A stretch of DNA of 64,000 nucleotides, from NCBI GenBank assembly GCA_905250025.1, contig CAJNOJ010000164.1, forward strand, positions 124,001 through 188,000, written 5' to 3'. The stretch is from Adineta ricciae (lineage: Eukaryota > Rotifera > Eurotatoria > Adinetida > Adinetidae). Both the position numbers and the translations under genes were made by a program. Shown here in pieces: positions 61,365 to 64,000 of this stretch. How positions within the stretch are numbered: the stretch's first letter is position 1; each line of letters opens with the position of its first letter. A model generated the notes under the pieces. The model was not told the DNA's origin, ran no database searches, and saw nothing but the letters and a program-made list of their open reading frames with translations.

Positions 61365-61709
61365 ATGTATTCTATACCAACTCAATGGTTAGCATCCTTG
61401 TTTGTGTTCAACGGTACTCATTATTTTGGATCCAACGAAGAGCAACAAGCCTATTGTCAGTGCTTAGGTTTATGTCTCATGCCTCGAACTAAAGCAGAAG
61501 ATGAGGCTTTCGAAAAAGGCTGGATTGCCATCGATGGATTTGTTAGTCATCCAACACATCGTACTCTTTTACATCTCAATGCTGTCCAATTCACATCGAA
61601 TCCATTGGCATTCATCAAACAATTACTCGAAACGCGAAATAATTCATATATACCGATAATATCACATGTTGGTGGTATTATTTTCGATACGCGAAAATTT
61701 GACTTTTAA
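61365..61709 (+). pseudogene. DUF3638-type gene, last 114 codons only
   Basis: An open frame of 114 residues matches the C terminus of 26967-28998 (YSIPTQWLASLFVFNGTHYF to the stop) with few changes. Homology starts exactly at ATGTATTCTATACC (28654 in block B). The start ATG is an internal Met codon of the longer gene. Without the upstream part it is most likely a remnant, though the frame is still intact. Confidence 0.75.
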
Positions 61710-61870
61710 ATTTCTTTCATCTTAACAAAACGACACACTTTTTTTGTATGTATATTCGATGATATTTAACAATAATCAAAACCTATCGAAATCTATAAAA
61801 AGCAACAGTTCTGCTACATTTCAAGACAAGCATGTGCGCCGTGAGGTACAATTTTTTTATACAGAAAGGA

Positions 61871-62492
61871 TTACTTTTTCGAAGATCGTTTCCTAGACTC
61901 CTCAACAATCGGCAATCTCCCATTTTCCCAAACAATAATCCATCCAAATCCTTGACCATTGAATATATCTTCAAATTCAATTGCTTCCGGTCTGTTTGCT
62001 ACTGAATCTAAGACATACCATGAATCGTCGTGTTTCTTCGCACACCAAACATGACCATCATCGAAGATGATCACTGATGCACAATCGTCCGAGAAGTTTT
62101 TTCTAAAAATAAATGGTACCTGCATGTAGAACAAGAAAAGACGGGCGTTCGTACTTGAGTTCAGGAGGATTGTTCGGTGGGTAGTATGAACTTGTAGCGT
62201 GGAATTTATTCAAGATGAAATTGAAGATATTATTATTAATGGAATGAATAAAGACAACATCACGGCTTCCAGCACAGCGGTTTTGCTTGTCAAATTCATC
62301 GCAATATTCGAAGAATCTACAAGAACAGATATCTAGGAAGTACTGGTGCGGATAATGATCTTACTTTGCTTCACTAAGAATCGATTGTCCTAATGCATTG
62401 TTGATTGCATGGATTCGACAAGAATCCTTGCTTTTCTGTTTTTCAAAATAAAGCGATCGTACCGTTTTAAACTTTCTCGAATGTTTACTCAT
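61871..62492 (-). CDS. Josephin-like cysteine protease (putative deubiquitinase), copy 2
   Basis: Exons 62492-62365, 62316-62155 and 62102-61871 have exactly the same lengths as in copy 1 (128, 162, 232 bases) and give 173 residues. The DSCRIHAINNALGQ, DDGHVWCA and WYVLDS motifs are intact. Differences are conservative. Two intact copies with identical exon lengths support a functional gene. Confidence 0.72.
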
Positions 62493-63125
62493 ACCTCAAC
62501 CCGACGATATTTGCTGTCTTAATTTACTTGTTTACATGCGTATAAATAGAGAAACGAATACATGATGCATAAATATTTCATAATCCTCCTGCGTAATGAA
62601 ATCACACACGGATCGTATATACGATACTTTATCATGATGAATCGTCAACAGGAAGTGACGCAAACTATTCAATGGCAAGGAATGTTCTAAAATTTAGTTA
62701 GGAAGAAAATCGAACAAATTCTCACCCCAAAGAAGTATATTCTTCCGCTAGACTGTTGTCAAGATGACGTCAGGAATGTAGACAACATTAAAAGACAGAA
62801 AAAGCCCTACCCACGTCACGTTTGATTTTTGTCCTGTTCTTTTCCAACTTGTCTATAGTGTTACAACGCAAGATGATTCACTGAAAAGTAAACATAACCC
62901 GAATAAATTTCCATCATTACTCGGTCTGTAATTTTGAAAGACAAACATTCTATCCAGCGTGTACGTATTGTTGAAGGGAGAAATCCACAGTTGTGTTCTG
63001 TAAGCTTTCATGAAATTTCCAATGATCTCGAAGAAAAAGAATTGAGAAACTGGAAATTATGCACTTATATAGGCCGTGTCATATAGGCATTGTAAGTAAT
63101 CATTGCTTGCATTTCTTCGATTAGG
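62493..63125. promoter_or_regulatory. Divergent intergenic region, copy B'
   Basis: Homologous to 29783-30437, with small indels. Promoter role inferred from position. Confidence 0.4.
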
Positions 63126-64000
63126 ATGGCTCAATCACGCGAAAATGAAATCGACTATTTTCAGGTGAGAATTGCTGGGAAAAACAAATATTTCTATATT
63201 GCTTCTGTTTAGTCGTTGACAAATTGGTCCGATCGACAGAAGATCGTCGACTTTTTAGCTATGTGCGAATGGAATCTGTTTGTATGTGAACATTCTTTGT
63301 GATATTATATATTTCATCTTTCTGTTATTCTAGTTTGCCATAGATATATACTTAATCATCGCGCGTAAGTATTTTTCTCTTTAAAACATTTCGTGTACAA
63401 TTCCAATCCTGTGTATAGAAACGCCAGCGAATGAGGAGTCTGTTCCAAATGAAACAAAACTAGAAAAGAGTCCCATTGAATCGAATCCGCGATTGTTCAA
63501 TTCCATGTCTTTGGCAGACACAACAACTGGCTACTCAAACCGAACTTCATTCATTGACTATGTTGAGCAACTGCCCCCTTCGGTTACCAGTCGGACATCC
63601 TCAATGTTTGTTCAGCTCGATAAATTCAACCAAGGTATGTTGAAACGTAAACCTCGTATTTGTCCAAATCACACTATTCATCGTCTAGATCAAAGGAAAC
63701 TTCTTCAATACGTAGATTCGAATGTTATTGGTCGAGATCGTTGGATTCAAACACCATGGGGACGACGAAAACGTCAGACGGTGTACTTTCTACCATATTC
63801 AAATGTAACTTCGTTTTCTCTTTTAGTCGTCTACGCTGATTACACCGCATCGGGCCGTGCTCTTCGATTTATCGAAGAATATATGATGGAAAACGTTTTA
63901 CCATAGTACGATGAACTTTTCAGTTAATATCTTATCGATTCTATTTTTCAGCTATGCGAACACGCACAGTGAAAATAATGCATGTGCTTTGCAAACAACA
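63126..64000 (+). CDS. UBA-like / class V aminotransferase fusion, copy 2 (3' end beyond window)
   Basis: Exons 63126-63164, 63213-63281, 63334-63364, then from 63419, with later exons as in copy 1, run to the window edge. Exon 2 is 69 bases, so the frame is kept and encodes a UBA-like helix set, WSDRQKIVDFLAMCEWNLF joined to FAIDIYLIIA. The MCxWN...AIDxYL pattern is typical of UBA-like domains. The aminotransferase part begins at the YADYTASGRA motif. This is the intact version of 30438-33213, which has lost 14 bases here. Inferred role: a PLP enzyme that can dock ubiquitin; substrate unknown. Confidence 0.8.

Noticed and set aside
1-64000. CRISPR arrays, tRNA or rRNA genes, telomeric repeats
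   Set aside because: None recognised by eye on either strand; tRNA and snRNA genes cannot be excluded without a structural search.

Overview
The window looks like bdelloid rotifer nuclear DNA (Adineta/Rotaria-like). It is AT-rich, has many introns of about 50-60 bases with GT/AG ends, and carries families common in bdelloids: NHL-repeat/EGF receptors, LamG domains, peptide-receptor-like GPCRs, fungal-like oxygenases and DUF3638 proteins. Most genes occur twice at a few per cent divergence with the same exon structure, as expected for homologous (allelic) copies. The organism call is inference; no rRNA or organellar marker is present.

Layout. Block A (1-6491): the 3'-clipped start of an unknown 444-residue gene (-) and the 5' half of a Ser/Thr-rich mucin-like gene (+), ending in an 18-N gap at 6492-6509. 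Block A'B (6510-33213): 5' half of an asparagine synthetase (-), second copy of the 444-residue gene (-), a complete seven-exon mucin-like gene (+, 11546-19892), an SLC22 transporter (-), a RING-VWA protein (+), a GPCR (+), the C-terminal part of a DUF3638-type gene with a frameshift (+), a Josephin-like cysteine protease (-), and a UBA-like/class V aminotransferase fusion (+). Block C (33549-46474), single copy here: a CmcJ/NvfI-type oxygenase (+), an NHL-EGF membrane protein (-), a second GPCR (-), an EF-hand protein (-), a thioredoxin-like protein (+) and one exon of an unidentified secreted protein (+). After a single N at 46482, block B' (46483-64000) repeats the mucin 3' half, SLC22, RING-VWA, GPCR, DUF3638 remnant, Josephin-like gene and the start of the aminotransferase, which runs off the window.

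The Ser/Thr repeat subtype of block A matches that of block B', not that of A'B. Block A plus B' therefore read as one haplotype collinear with A'B, split by about 40 kb joined at two N tracts. This could be a scaffolding error or a real insertion, and it matters most for anyone using the locus.

Functionally the window mixes cell-surface and secreted proteins (mucin-like, NHL-EGF, GPCRs, transporter) with a group of ubiquitin-related genes (RING-VWA, DUF3638, Josephin-like, UBA-aminotransferase) kept together in both copies. The most notable items are the mucin-like gene ending in a domain otherwise familiar from Bacteroidota surface proteins and built of phase-1 exons, a fold-back element in one of its introns, the intact Josephin-like protease pair, and a 14-base deletion that breaks one aminotransferase copy.
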